Below, in pieces: positions 37,301 through 47,230 of a stretch of 64,000 bases of DNA. The notes under the pieces were generated by a model. That model had not been told where the DNA came from. It did no database searches and saw nothing but the letters and a program-made list of their open reading frames with translations. Every line of letters starts with the position of its first letter. Position 1 is the first letter of the stretch. A program made the translations under genes and the position numbers. The stretch is from Philopedon plagiatum (Eukaryota; Arthropoda; Insecta; Coleoptera; Curculionidae), in the NCBI GenBank assembly GCA_963971165.1, contig OZ020197.1:40859186-40923185 (forward strand), in the 5' to 3' direction.

Positions 37301-39643
37301 TCAATAAATTATAAAATAAACTTGGACATTTTTACAGTAGAAAGGGTTACTAAGAGAACTATTTTATCAATTATTTCCCAAATATATGATCCCTTATCAT
37401 TGTTAGGGCCTATCATTATTGTCGCGAAATTGCTAGTACAAGAGCTTTGGAAAAATAGACTGGAATGGGACGAAGATTTACCAGAACAATTGCTTAAGGT
37501 CTGGCGGGATTTTCAAAATAATATAAATTTAATTAATGACATAAAAATTCCTAGGCATGCAGCATGCTCAGAGTATGTCGCTATTGAACTGCACGGTTTT
37601 AGCGATGCTTCTACTCGGGCATATCGAGCATGCATTTATTTGCGCTGTGCGATGGCGCCTGGAAAATATGTTTGTAACTTGCTCTGTGCAAAGAGTCGCG
37701 TTGCCCCCCTAAAACAGGTAACCCTACCTAGATTAGAGTTGTGTGCTGCACAACTACTTTCGAATTTAGTAAACAAGGTGATATGTTCCTTGGAAATAAC
37801 ATTTAACAAATATTATTTTTGGTCAGACTCTACTATTACATTGTGTTGGATTCGCGGCGAATCCTCTACCTGGAAAACCTTTGTTGCTAATAGAGTCAGT
37901 GAAATTCACTCGCTTACAAATAAAAATGACTGGTACCATATAAGCTCAGGTGACAATCCCGCAGATTTATTATCACGAGGTGCTACACCCGAAACTCTTA
38001 TAAATAATGAATTGTGGTGGCACGGTCCCCAGTATCTTTTAAAGGAACAGTCCTGTTGGAATATTTCAAAATTTTCTATGCCTCGTGAAATTCCAGAACA
38101 AAGAACTGTATCTTGTACCGTGCTCAAATCCTGTAATTTATTTGATAGATTATCACAGGATGATTCAACCTTGTTAGAAATGTTGCATATTTTAGCCCAT
38201 GCTTTGCGATTTATTAATAATTTAAAAATTAAGGAATATGATCAGAGCAGACGACTAACTGGTGCCTTAATGCCAGAAGAACTTGACCGATCCCAAAAAA
38301 TATTAATAAGGTACGCTCAAATTGAAGCTTTTCCTAAGGAATATGAAAATTTAAAATCAGGTAAACCCATCCCTATGAAAAGTACAATTTTATGCTTAAA
38401 TCCAGTTTTTATGAATGATTTTATTTGCGTAGGTGGGCGGTTAAAAAAGGCAAATCAGTTAGATGAGAAAAAATACCCAGTAATATTACCCAATGGACAC
38501 GCGTTAACAAAATATATTCTAGAAGCTGAGCATAAAAGACTGTTGCACTGTGGAGCGCAAGCATTATTATATTCAATTCGTGAACGATATTGGCCGGTTT
38601 CTGGTCGCAGCGCATGTAGACAAATTGTCAGAAAGTGTTTAAACTGTTTTAGGGCTAACCCCAGGGACAACAGTTATCTGATGGGTAATCTCCCAGAAGT
38701 TCGTGTAAATACCTACGGCGTGTTTGAAAATGTCGGTACGGATTATGGTGGTCGTTTTTATATTAAGGAAAAAAAGAGTCGCGCCCCCAAACTCGTCAAG
38801 GGTTATATTTGCCTCTTTGTTTGTATGTGCACAAAGGCGGTGCATCTTGAACTTGTCTCCGAACTAACCACGGAATGCTTTTTAGCAGCCTTTCAGAGAT
38901 TTATCGGTAGAAGAGGTATTCCTAAAAATATTTATTCAGACAACGGTACAAATTATGTAGGTGCCAATAGGGAAATTTGTGAAATTTATGAATTTTTAAA
39001 AGAAAATTGCGACTACATCGGAACTAAACTAGCAGATAATAGGGTAATATGGCACTTTATTCCTGCGAAGTCTCCTAATTTCGGAGGGCTTTGGGAAGCA
39101 GGGATAAAGAGTACTAAAACGCATCTTAAGCGGGTTATTGGAGCTAAGTATTTAACTCATGAGGAATTCGGTACCTTATTAGTGCAGGTTGAAGGTATCC
39201 TAAATTCTCGGCCGCTATGTCCGTTAACCGAGGATCCAGAGGACTGCTCCGCTCTCACTCCAGCCCATTTTTTAATTGGTCGTACTATGACCGCATTACC
39301 CGAGTACAACCTTGCTGAGGTAGCTGAAAATCGACTGTCAAAATGGCAACATATCCAAGCAATGGTTCAACACTTTTGGGCCAGGTGGCAGAAGGAGTAC
39401 CTTTCCGAGCTACAGGTTAGAACTAAATGGAGGAAGAACCATATAAACATTATTAAGGTTGGTTCGTTAGTGCTAATAAAGGACAATAACACTCCAGTAT
39501 TGCTGTGGCAGCTAGGGCGTGTGACCCAGGTGCACAAGGGTAGTGATGACGTTGTAAGGGTTGTTACAACAAAGGTGCGGTCTGGAACATTAAAAAGAGC
39601 TGTTAACCAAATTTGCGTACTTCCGATAGAGACTGGTGAATAA
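34397..39643 (+). CDS. BEL/Pao gag-pol polyprotein (1748 aa)
   Basis: One intact frame carries all retrotransposon functions. In order: a gag region with a DUF1759-like domain (about 130-290), CCHC-like Cys/His knuckles (CYYCDQDHSIFKC and CLNCLRHTHPSWKC near 345-400), and a pepsin-like protease (LLDSGSQSNF near 480). Reverse transcriptase follows, with the YMDDL active site near 890, then RNase H (FSDAS, DSTITL). The integrase has an HHCC-type zinc site (HKRLLHCG to CLNC) and DDE acids in TDYGG, YSDNGTN and LWEAGIKS near 1444, 1514 and 1566. The end is typical of Pao/BEL polyproteins. No stop or shift was seen, so it may be active. Confidence 0.93.
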   Translation: MSDESELKIKKGNLKGKLTRFKSFIEKYNKNSLTEDVVAEIEIRLESIETILSEFNEIILQLINLEKANKAVFLKEEEEFEDKYFSVVSQAKLYCKSFNTVGDESVAGSNTSSHSVVFNRSKPVKLPPISLPTFDGKYCSWLEFKDIFVSLVDQNDTLSDVQKFYYLRVSLDKNVLKVIQSIEVSGVNYPVAWQLLVDRYENKALMIHNHIQSIFEHPNLIGESHSGLRSLFDSVTSHLRSLTSLGERTDSWDRLIIYILANKFDSVTRRDWENYIHQGDLPDLKDMSKFLKAKCDILEKLEFTKQDKPTVITKQDRPTVQRSRRPGSCGFPVLNNQSRIECYYCDQDHSIFKCETFLKLTVEQRIKAVKGLKLCLNCLRHTHPSWKCKLNKCPKCRKPHNTLLHLENIENKNSDASSPVPGNPGVTQQTAATISAESTVVAHVKESTVAANCTFSEVLLSTVLVEIRKENTKIRCRALLDSGSQSNFISESLCQKLNLRLDKIKHAVKGIGESLSNISRQANIEINSCINNRFKRNISCLVLNRITDRLPSLTFNKNLINLPSDLELADPEFNISKEIDLLLGSEIFWSVIKQGQRSLGPKLPVLQNTSFGWVVAGNMSINSGFASNSINCLSTSLQDASVDKQIIKFFELEEVSNKKIVFSEPEKYCEEYFGKTTSKDEKGRYVVSIPFKDKVSDLGKSRDTALQRFYSLERKLNNNPSLKHDYIEFMTEYLTLNHMSEYNDEGEEEEGYYLPHHAVVKETSLTTKCRTVFDASCKTTSGLSLNDVQYTGPTLQQDIFDILARFRIYEYVMTGDISKMYRQILINENYQKYHKIFWRSNIEDELKCYKLKTVTYGTASAPYLAVKCLFDIAEQNKNNKIISNVVKRDFYMDDLLTGANSEDEILYIQKNVSNMLAQSGFELRKWLCNNQNILNKFQVNSNLDMSILNIGDNEPNKTFGIFWDANGDSINYKINLDIFTVERVTKRTILSIISQIYDPLSLLGPIIIVAKLLVQELWKNRLEWDEDLPEQLLKVWRDFQNNINLINDIKIPRHAACSEYVAIELHGFSDASTRAYRACIYLRCAMAPGKYVCNLLCAKSRVAPLKQVTLPRLELCAAQLLSNLVNKVICSLEITFNKYYFWSDSTITLCWIRGESSTWKTFVANRVSEIHSLTNKNDWYHISSGDNPADLLSRGATPETLINNELWWHGPQYLLKEQSCWNISKFSMPREIPEQRTVSCTVLKSCNLFDRLSQDDSTLLEMLHILAHALRFINNLKIKEYDQSRRLTGALMPEELDRSQKILIRYAQIEAFPKEYENLKSGKPIPMKSTILCLNPVFMNDFICVGGRLKKANQLDEKKYPVILPNGHALTKYILEAEHKRLLHCGAQALLYSIRERYWPVSGRSACRQIVRKCLNCFRANPRDNSYLMGNLPEVRVNTYGVFENVGTDYGGRFYIKEKKSRAPKLVKGYICLFVCMCTKAVHLELVSELTTECFLAAFQRFIGRRGIPKNIYSDNGTNYVGANREICEIYEFLKENCDYIGTKLADNRVIWHFIPAKSPNFGGLWEAGIKSTKTHLKRVIGAKYLTHEEFGTLLVQVEGILNSRPLCPLTEDPEDCSALTPAHFLIGRTMTALPEYNLAEVAENRLSKWQHIQAMVQHFWARWQKEYLSELQVRTKWRKNHINIIKVGSLVLIKDNNTPVLLWQLGRVTQVHKGSDDVVRVVTTKVRSGTLKRAVNQICVLPIETGE

Positions 39644-39828
39644 TGTTGTGTCTTAATGAAAACGTCTATTGTTTTACATGCTGTGTGTAAAAATTTGTAA
39701 ATAGAGTTAAGCAAACCCATAAGGGTTGAAGATTTTGTAAATCTTTATAACATTTATTCAAAATCTGTGTATTTGTTCAATGTAGTTTTTTTGAAAGCCC
39801 ATACCATTTCCTTTCAAGGCGGGCGGTA

Positions 39829-40048
39829 TGTCAAGGCCCATTTTGCCTTTTGTTATTTTTTAAGTTAATATAAGTTTGGTTCTAAGACAAAAACAGTATA
39901 ACAACAATGTAACGTGTCGTCATGAAAGTCTTTACCAACATGTCTGACAGTTTGACGTACCTACAAGTTTGTTCTCTAAAAAAGTAAAAATAAAACGTAT
40001 TTATACAGTCCACAAAAAGAAGAATTGTTTTATTGAAGGGCCTAAACA
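39829..40048 (+). repeat. 3' LTR of BEL/Pao element
   Basis: 220 bases matching the 5' LTR, followed by the right copy of the GTAAC duplication (40049-40053). Confidence 0.9.
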
Positions 40049-40053
40049 GTAAC

Positions 40054-42883
40054 CATATAAATTTATTGTTATTATCGGAACTAGACGATTTAGGTAATAC
40101 CAAAAATCACTACTGCTATATAAGCGATCTTTCTCGGTTAGTTTCAAGTCAAGTTACTAATCATGAACATAGAAAACATTTTTGTGATGGTTGTTTACAA
40201 TTTTTTACCACTTTGAATATTCTTAGGCAACACATGCAAAATGACTGTAACTTTGTTAGAAATGATTTTCCTTCAAAAGAGCGTATAATAGATAAATTTG
40301 GTAATATGGTGCCTGGAAATATATTAAAATTTCAAAACATTGAAAAACAAATGAAAGTTCCATTTGTTATTTATGCTGATTTTGAGTGCGCTTTAAAACC
40401 TATCCAAAATAATGAAAATGTTGGAAATTCTTCACAATCTTATACTCTAAAAAAATTTGAACATATACCACATTCATTTGCTTACTACATTAAATGTTCA
40501 TTTGATGATACTGTTTCAAAATTTCATTTATATCGAGGGAAGGATTGCATCGAAAAATTTGTAAAAGATTTAGAAATGGATGTTAAAGCATTATATTCAA
40601 AATATTTAAAAGATGTTACGCCAATGTCGAAACTAACAAATTCTGACGTGGAAAATTTTCGCAAATCAACACATTGTCATATTTGCAAAAAAAGTTTTAT
40701 TAACATTTTGGATAAGGTTAAAGATCACTGCCATATCACTGGTAAATTCAGAGGTGCAGCACACTCAACGTGCAATTTAAATTTTAAAATTCCATACTTT
40801 ATTCCTGAAGTAATGCATAATCTAAAAAATTATGATAGTCACCTTTTCATAAAATCATTATGTTTAGATAAAGAGAAAATTGACGTTATCCCTATGAATA
40901 AGGAAAAATATATTTCCTTTAGCAAATACCTGTGGGTAGATAAAATCAAATATAAAAATGGAAAAACCCGAGATAAATATTTAAAACTCAGATTTATTGA
41001 TTCATTTCAATTTTTACCATCGTCTTTGGATAACTTATCGAGTACGCTTGATGATTCTCAATGTGTAGAAATCAGAAAAGAATATTCGAATGATTTGCAG
41101 TTTAAAAATATAAGAAAGAAGGGTATATTTCCTTATTCATATATCGATGATTTTTCAAAATTTAATGAAACAGAGTTACCAGCTGCAGAATTATTTTATA
41201 ATGAATTAAAAGATGAAGCTATTTCAAGTATGGATTATCAACGTGCTAAAGAAATTTGGGATGTTTCAATGTCAGACACTTGGAGATTATTCGGACATTT
41301 ATTTAAAATCTGATGTTTTGCTATTAGCAGATATTTTTGAAAATTATAGAAACCTTTGTTTAAAAACGTACAAACTCGATCCGGCACATTATTTTAGTGC
41401 ACCGGGATTAAGCTGGGATTCGATGTTATTGTATACAGGGGTTGAATTAGAACTTCTTACAGATCCTGATATGCTTCATTTTTTTAAAAAAGGTGTGAGA
41501 GGGGGTGTTAGCACCTGTATAAAACGAAAATCAATTGCAAATAACCCGTTTCTCGGTAATTTTAATCCATTAGAATCCACGAAATATATAATTTACTTGG
41601 ATGCTACTAATTTATATGGTTATGCAATGAGTCAATATTTACCTCACAAAAATTTTGATTGGATGTCTGAAGAAGAGCTTAATAACATTCACGAAAATAT
41701 TAGTAATATATCTGATACAGTCGAAAGGGGTTATGTTCTGGAAGTAGATTTAGAATATCCCGACGAATTACATGACGAGCACAATGATTTTCCATTCTGT
41801 CCTGAAGGTCTAATTCCGCCCAATTCAAAATATTCGAAATTAATTCCCAATTTAAGAAATAAAGAGAAATATGTAATTCATTACACGTATCTTAAACAAT
41901 GTTTGCGTTTTGGTTTAAAACTTACAAAAATACACCGAGGTATAAAATTTATCCAATCTGCCTGGCTTAAAGAATATATTGATTTAAATACAAATTTGAG
42001 AAATTCTTCAAAAAATAAATTTGATAAAAACTTGTATAAAACTAAAAATAATAGCATATATGGAAAAACTATGGAAAATGTGGATCGAAGGGTGGATGTG
42101 AAACTCGTATCACACTGGGAGCGAGTTGGTCATAAAATTAATTGCGCAGAAATGTTTATAGCGAAACCTTATTATAAAGACTATAAAATATTTTCAGAAA
42201 ATTTAGTAGCTTTACAAATGAATAAAACAAAAATTGAATATAACAAACCCATTTATGCAGGTTTTTCAATTTTGGACATCTCTAAAACTGTAATATATAA
42301 TTTTTTTTATGACTATCTTAAACAAAGGTATGGCAAAAATGTTTCTCTTTTATACACGGATACCGATTCTCTCATACTTGAAGTCTCAAACGAAAATTTT
42401 TATGATGATATGAAACATAACCTAGATAAATTCGACACGTCAAACTATGATAAATCCAATATTTATGGCATTCCTCAAAATATTTCAGCGGTTGGTAAAT
42501 TTAAAGATGAATATGCTGGTGAGCCAATCAAAAGCTTTTATGGGACCGGAGCAAAAGCATACTGTGTTGAAACAGAACATGACGTTCTTAAAAAAGCAAA
42601 GGGTGTTTGTCGCTCTTCCATTCAAAAACAGTTAACCATTACGGATTACATAAACGTAATTGAACAAAATTCTAAAGTGTATTGCACAATGTATGCCTTT
42701 AGATCACATTCGCATACTATGTATACAGAATTAATTCATAAGTTGGCTTTGACTGCTGATGACGATAAACGATATTTAATTTCTGGGACTAGTGAAACTT
42801 TAGCTTGGGGTCATCGAGACATACCGTTTTATGAATTGTGTAAAACTATGGATGATATTGTTAAAAACGATGATGTAAACTAA
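40054..42883 (+). pseudogene. polB: Polinton 1 DNA polymerase B, 3' part
   Basis: Carries the exonuclease and polymerase parts of the enzyme. ExoI motif YADFECAL, an endonuclease-VII-like Cys/His site (CHIC to HCHITG to HSTCN), polymerase motif A as YLDATNLYGYAMS, motif B as NNSIYGKTMENV, and motif C YTDTDS at about 42352-42370. A frameshift near 41265 splits the exonuclease-side frame (to 41313) from the polymerase-side frame (open from 41213). With the BEL insertion the gene has two independent breaks. All catalytic motifs remain readable. Lys-rich, AT-rich codon use. Confidence 0.85.
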
Positions 42884-42916
42884 TTTAATAATGATGTAAA
42901 CTAATTTAAATAAAAG

Positions 42917-43009
<93 letters not shown>
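42917..43009. repeat. (AT)n microsatellite
   Basis: An almost pure AT dinucleotide run of about 90 bases after the polB stop. Confidence 0.95.
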
Positions 43010-43011
<2 letters not shown>

Positions 43012-43060
43012 GGGAAACTATAATATTTTCATGTCAGTTGTTAGGTGCTCGCTATAGAAA

Positions 43061-43468
43061 ATGATTGCTAACACTGTGTTAGTGCTGTCTGCTCTAATAG
43101 GGAATACAATATATGTTAATTATGTTCCGAAAACTCACTTCGCTGAGATTTGTATTAATACAAATAAATTAGATATTAAATCTGAATGTTGTGATATAAT
43201 GAAAATTACTAATATAAATGGTAGTACCATGTGGTACCATCACCTCGATGATAAGTATATATCTTCAGCAAGGCATTTTAAGATAAATTATATGTATCCT
43301 AATAAAACCGTAATTAATTCAGATTGGAATGTACTGTCACAACAACATGAGTTTAATTGTGAATATTTTACCATTTTATATGTAATCCTCTCATGCATCA
43401 TATTAATTTTTGTAATGTATTTATTTACATCATTTTTCTTATGGAAAATATATATATTTTTACATTAA
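43061..43468 (+). CDS. Membrane protein of Polinton 1, unknown (135 aa)
   Basis: A weak N-terminal hydrophobic segment could act as signal peptide. A short Cys-containing ectodomain with possible N-glycosylation sites (NGST, NKT) follows, then a strong transmembrane segment near residues 105-128 (ILYVILSCIILIFVMYLF). This is a type I membrane protein layout, unusual for a Polinton of icosahedral-capsid type. No counterpart was seen in Polinton 2 and no family was recognised. Confidence 0.5.
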   Translation: MIANTVLVLSALIGNTIYVNYVPKTHFAEICINTNKLDIKSECCDIMKITNINGSTMWYHHLDDKYISSARHFKINYMYPNKTVINSDWNVLSQQHEFNCEYFTILYVILSCIILIFVMYLFTSFFLWKIYIFLH

Positions 43469-43621
43469 TGAACTTTTTTTAAAAATTTTATGCGAATCAT
43501 AATAATAAAAAATGATATGTAGTGGGAGATTTCTTAGGATGACTGGGGGAAATAGGGTATAAAATGAATAAATATATCTGAGCAGAACAGTAGTTACGAC
43601 GTTAGAGTTAGAACTAGAAGC

Positions 43622-44296
43622 ATGAATACTCCGAACACTATTCACCCTAACAAAGCAAATTCATATTATAGTGAAATATTCTCTCCAGGTTCACATAACA
43701 TTTTCAATTGTAGTAGTGATAGTGACTTTAAAAATACAAGTATTATTCAGCAATGGTTCCATCCTTTAAATAAATCCAGCAATAAATATATATGCGTCGG
43801 TTTAAGTGTGGAAGATTTTAATGTTGTAATCAAGCTGTCAGGAAATAAAGGATTTTCAATTCTTTTAAACGAAAGTGAATGGAGAGAAATCCTGGTTTAT
43901 CAAGGCGTAATAACTAATAACCTGTTTTCATCGGAATCACACTGCGAGTCTTTAGAGTTCGGAAACATTGGATTACACTTTGAAAAAGTTCAAGATGAAA
44001 AGATCCTAAAAATTAAGAAAAATGAATTTTACATCTATCTAGGCAGAGAAACAGTTTGCAATTTGTGGCAGTTAATCCCAATGATGGAAAAAAGATTAGC
44101 TATTCTTAAAAATCAGCAATTTAAGCAATATTTTTCAATATTCAAAAACAATTATGTAAATTGTGATGGTGACATTGCAGATCAAATATTTGAAGTATTA
44201 ACTGTGCAGGAAAACACTAGTGAAAATATTTGTGCAATAATAGAGTTAGCTATTTCGCATCCAGCCACTCTTGAACGCAAAATCAAACAACTTTAA
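43622..44296 (+). CDS. Polinton 1 protein, unknown (224 aa)
   Basis: Soluble protein with an N-terminal disordered part, a beta-type central domain (FSILLNESEWREIL and later GNIGLHFEK) and a helical end. The central pattern weakly resembles the 57133-57591 protein of Polinton 2 (ISFSSDEFEEFL and IGQYTLVFHR), and both genes are close to the 3' end of polB, though on opposite strands. They may be distant homologues. Function unknown. Confidence 0.5.
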   Translation: MNTPNTIHPNKANSYYSEIFSPGSHNIFNCSSDSDFKNTSIIQQWFHPLNKSSNKYICVGLSVEDFNVVIKLSGNKGFSILLNESEWREILVYQGVITNNLFSSESHCESLEFGNIGLHFEKVQDEKILKIKKNEFYIYLGRETVCNLWQLIPMMEKRLAILKNQQFKQYFSIFKNNYVNCDGDIADQIFEVLTVQENTSENICAIIELAISHPATLERKIKQL

Positions 44297-44309
44297 CAAT
44301 ATGAAGTAG

Positions 44310-44516
44310 GTGCAGTTCAATGAGAAGATAAACGAAGTTCATACAATTGTCGCTTGGAACTTCGCCTATAGGCAAGCAAGACAGAATATATTTGAAGTTG
44401 CGGCTAGGGATCGTTTCCATTTTCAAAGAAGAATTCAACACCTTTCTGTTATTTTAAATAAAGTTTTAACTATGGAACATAGAAATAAAATTTATTATAA
44501 ACGTTCCCACATGTAA
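44310..44516 (+). CDS. Small ORF (68 aa), uncertain
   Basis: Hydrophilic, rich in Arg, His and Phe, starting 14 bases after the previous stop in the same direction. It may be a small gene or a detached 3' part of the preceding gene. No motif. Confidence 0.3.
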   Translation: MQFNEKINEVHTIVAWNFAYRQARQNIFEVAARDRFHFQRRIQHLSVILNKVLTMEHRNKIYYKRSHM

Positions 44517-44597
44517 TCAGTAGATATAAATAAAAAACCGTTAAATAAATATAATGTGTTTTATTCATTTTTAAGAATTACAGCTATAAGATGTATA

Positions 44598-45541
44598 TTA
44601 TTTTAATATTTCAGTTTTTGGAATCCAAGAATTGTGTGATTTATCCATTCCTAACCATTTAACATAAACTTTATCCCCTTTCCGTCTTAGTATTTTTTCA
44701 ACTAGATACACATCTGGATGTTTAACTTTTTGAAACTCTTCTTCATAAAAACATCCTTTAATATCACTATTGTTTTCATCTTTCAGTAAATAGCTTCTAG
44801 GGTTAGTTAATTTCATTTCCTTAACTTGGAAAACTTCATTAGACCAATTTGGCGTATACCCTTTTCGAAATGCTTCCCTATATTTACTTATGCGAACAAA
44901 ATCACCTTTTCTATACTTGGGGTTTTTGGGATCAAGGGTTTTAGGAAAAGTGTAAGCATATTTTAAAATCTTTTGTTCATTATTTTCATTAACTTTATCA
45001 GGTTCTAGTCCTATTGTTTTATGCTTTGTATTATTATACTTTAACACAATATCGTTTAAAATCTCTAACCATTTGTAATTTCCTTGTAAGCTAAAGTTTT
45101 CCACATATGATTTTTTAAAGTTCTATTTACTCTTTCCACAATACTAGCCTTTAAATTTGAAAATGTACTGTAGTGATTCATTTTGTATTTATTCATTAAC
45201 TCTTTAAAATCCTTATTAAAAAATTCTTTTCCCATATCGGTTTGAAGGTTTTTTGGAATATTATTAACTAGTTTTAAAATATTACTCATAGCTAAAGTTA
45301 CATCTTGTGCAGTTTTTCTTTTAACAGGTTGAGTCCAGACATATTTGGAAAAAGTGTTGATTACTACTAAAATATAGCGATACCCTTTATTAAATTTTGC
45401 ATAGGGAAGCATCTCTACCAAATCAGCTTGCCACAAGTCATTTAATCCTTTAATTATTACACGTCGACGTTTAAAATTTTTTCTAGCCGGTTTAGGCAAT
45501 TCATTAACAACTTCCTCCTTGATGTTAGTTTGGTTACTCAT
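44598..45541 (-). pseudogene. Polinton 1 integrase with chromodomain, frameshifted
   Basis: The retrovirus-like integrase inserts the element. The core (45541-45065) has acids in WQADLVEM, LQTDMGKEFF and the glutamate in ASIVERVNRT, giving a complete DDE triad. The frame then changes around 45065-45104. The second frame (to 44598) holds an SH3-like basic part and a chromodomain (YLVEKILRRKGDKVYVKWLG), which in related elements steers integration to methylated-histone chromatin. No integrase gene is visible in the part of Polinton 2 within the window. Confidence 0.85.
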
Positions 45542-45554
45542 ATCTTCTAAATGT

Positions 45555-45971
45555 CTATTTTTCTATTTCTACACGAAATTTTATTAACAATTCGCCATAA
45601 AAATCTTCTAAATGACCGCCTTCAGGACGATGAAAAGAAAGAACATCCCCTTTCTTTAACTCCAATCCGACAGGATCAATAACTTTTTTTCCATTAATTT
45701 TAAGAAAAATAAACGGTTTTGGATACTCTGCCGCAAGTATTGTAGCAGACTCTATAGGAAAAATATATTTCACTCGTTTGTCTTGTAATAGTTGGTACAC
45801 TCCATCTGCCAGACTGTATAGTCTCATAAAAGGTAGCATCAAATTATAGTATAATTTGACATCACCAATATCAACAATTTTCAAAAGATTTTCTGGACTA
45901 AAATTGGGTGACAAGTTACTCTTTATATTATCCCTCCCAAATATGTGAGATCCAAACTTATCAATAGACAT
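45555..45971 (-). CDS. Polinton 1 conserved structural-type protein (138 aa)
   Basis: The ATG at 45971 gives an N-terminus MSIDKFGSHIFG; a longer frame starts at 45998. The second half is beta-rich (VYQLLQDKRVKYIFPIESAT) and ends with FRVEIEK. It lies next to the DUF8207-like gene in the same direction. In Polinton 2 the gene at 63646 holds the same position and also starts with an MNKFG-type sequence, so both may encode a fibre- or tail-like protein with a conserved N-terminal anchor. This link is inference. Confidence 0.55.
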   Translation of the reverse strand: MSIDKFGSHIFGRDNIKSNLSPNFSPENLLKIVDIGDVKLYYNLMLPFMRLYSLADGVYQLLQDKRVKYIFPIESATILAAEYPKPFIFLKINGKKVIDPVGLELKKGDVLSFHRPEGGHLEDFYGELLIKFRVEIEK

Positions 45972-46019
45972 CTTTGCAGTAAACGGTATAATAAACAATA
46001 TTTCAATTATACAAAGTAT

Positions 46020-47147
46020 TTATTCAATTATTTTTGCTTCTCTTAGTTCTTCTAAAATTGATATTATTTCATTCTGATGACCAGTATGTCCGGCCATTTG
46101 CGATGACGTCAGAAGTTTTAGTCTATCTATGATTTCGTTTGGGTCATCATAATAAACATAATCTAATTTCTTTTTTGATAAATTTAACATTGCTCCACCC
46201 TTTTTTGAACCAAGTCTTGTTGTTCTTTGACGCGTTTGAGGAGGTTGTAATCTCTCCAGGCTTGAGACACTAGTGATACTTGAAGTGCTGGAAGTACTTC
46301 TCGGTTTAATAATTTTGTTTTCTATTAAGTATGGTTTAATAATTGTAAGATACTTTGGATCAGTGGTGCCGTGAATTTGTCCATTAGCATCATAATTTCT
46401 CCTGTAAGCATTAGTTCGTGGCAAAATATCCATATAGTTTTTAAGATCGTTCGAGGCGAAACCTTTGGGATCTTGAAAAAACAAAAGTTCATATAGTCCA
46501 GGGGTACCATTATATGTCACATTTTTAACTTTAATATTCTTTTGATCAAAATCAAGCAACCTGTCTCCAATTCTCCATTTTTCAGCATCGGCATCATGTC
46601 TTAAACCGTGTGTGTTATCCAAATCTCGCTCACCTTTGACGGACGCATCAACAAAAGCTCTTACTAGTGGGTGAAATGCTTCAAGATATTCATTGTAGGA
46701 TGCCAATCTAGTTAGTTCTAAAATGTCGCGTCTTGTATCTTCTAGTGTAGGTTCCAAGGTTGACTCACCCTCACTTTCTTGCAATCTAGTTGTAGAGCTT
46801 AATCTCGGTCTCGAAAAAGAATGCTCACTTCCACTAGACTCAAAAACGTCTTCGTCTTGTAAAAACGAGGGCACGTCATATGGTTGATATTTTTTGTAAA
46901 TATTAGATTTTCTTCTGGTTATTTCCCCTTTTTGTGGTGTAGAAAACAATGGCGGAGTGGAAATTTCAGGTTTTATGATCGCTTCCGATTTAATGGTTTT
47001 AATTAATTCGTGTAAAGGTTGGGTGATCGGTTTAAATTCTTTTTCTTTACGAAATTGAGTTTCAGCGATATCTGATTTTAAAGCATTATATTTTTGTTTA
47101 ACAGCCTTTCTCTTTTTTATTAACTCTTTACTTGCTCTTTCATCCAT
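46020..47147 (-). CDS. Polinton DUF8207-like protein (375 aa)
   Basis: Homologous to 62539-63606 of Polinton 2. The conserved parts are a central beta region (VTYNGTPGLYELLF, then a YxDIL.RT motif and KYLTIIKPYL) and a C-terminal helical part (YVYYDDPNEIIDRLKLL to SILEEL). The N-terminal 150 residues are helical then disordered and vary between the two. Such proteins are frequent in arthropod Polintons with unknown role. The frame is intact and the gene is probably co-transcribed with its neighbours on the minus strand. Confidence 0.75.
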   Translation of the reverse strand: MDERASKELIKKRKAVKQKYNALKSDIAETQFRKEKEFKPITQPLHELIKTIKSEAIIKPEISTPPLFSTPQKGEITRRKSNIYKKYQPYDVPSFLQDEDVFESSGSEHSFSRPRLSSTTRLQESEGESTLEPTLEDTRRDILELTRLASYNEYLEAFHPLVRAFVDASVKGERDLDNTHGLRHDADAEKWRIGDRLLDFDQKNIKVKNVTYNGTPGLYELLFFQDPKGFASNDLKNYMDILPRTNAYRRNYDANGQIHGTTDPKYLTIIKPYLIENKIIKPRSTSSTSSITSVSSLERLQPPQTRQRTTRLGSKKGGAMLNLSKKKLDYVYYDDPNEIIDRLKLLTSSQMAGHTGHQNEIISILEELREAKIIE

Positions 47148-47230
47148 CTTTATGAAAGTTATGATGTTTACTGAATACTATAAATTTTAACAAACTGTTA
47201 TATACTCTAAATGCAAATGAAATTATCAAA

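Larger units (their letters stand above)
34021..40048 (+). mobile_element. BEL/Pao LTR retrotransposon, full length
   Basis: Two 220-bp LTRs (34021-34240 and 39829-40048) begin TGTCAAGG and end CCTAAACA and read identical by eye. They are flanked by the 5-bp duplication GTAAC. A single open frame codes for gag and pol. Primer site: DNA beginning TTGGTC follows the 5' LTR; a purine-rich GGCGGGCGGTA precedes the 3' LTR. Identical LTRs and an open frame show a very recent insertion into the Polinton polymerase gene. Confidence 0.93.

Noticed and set aside
42917..43009. Origin-like AT-rich element
   Set aside because: A pure AT dinucleotide run is better explained as a microsatellite.
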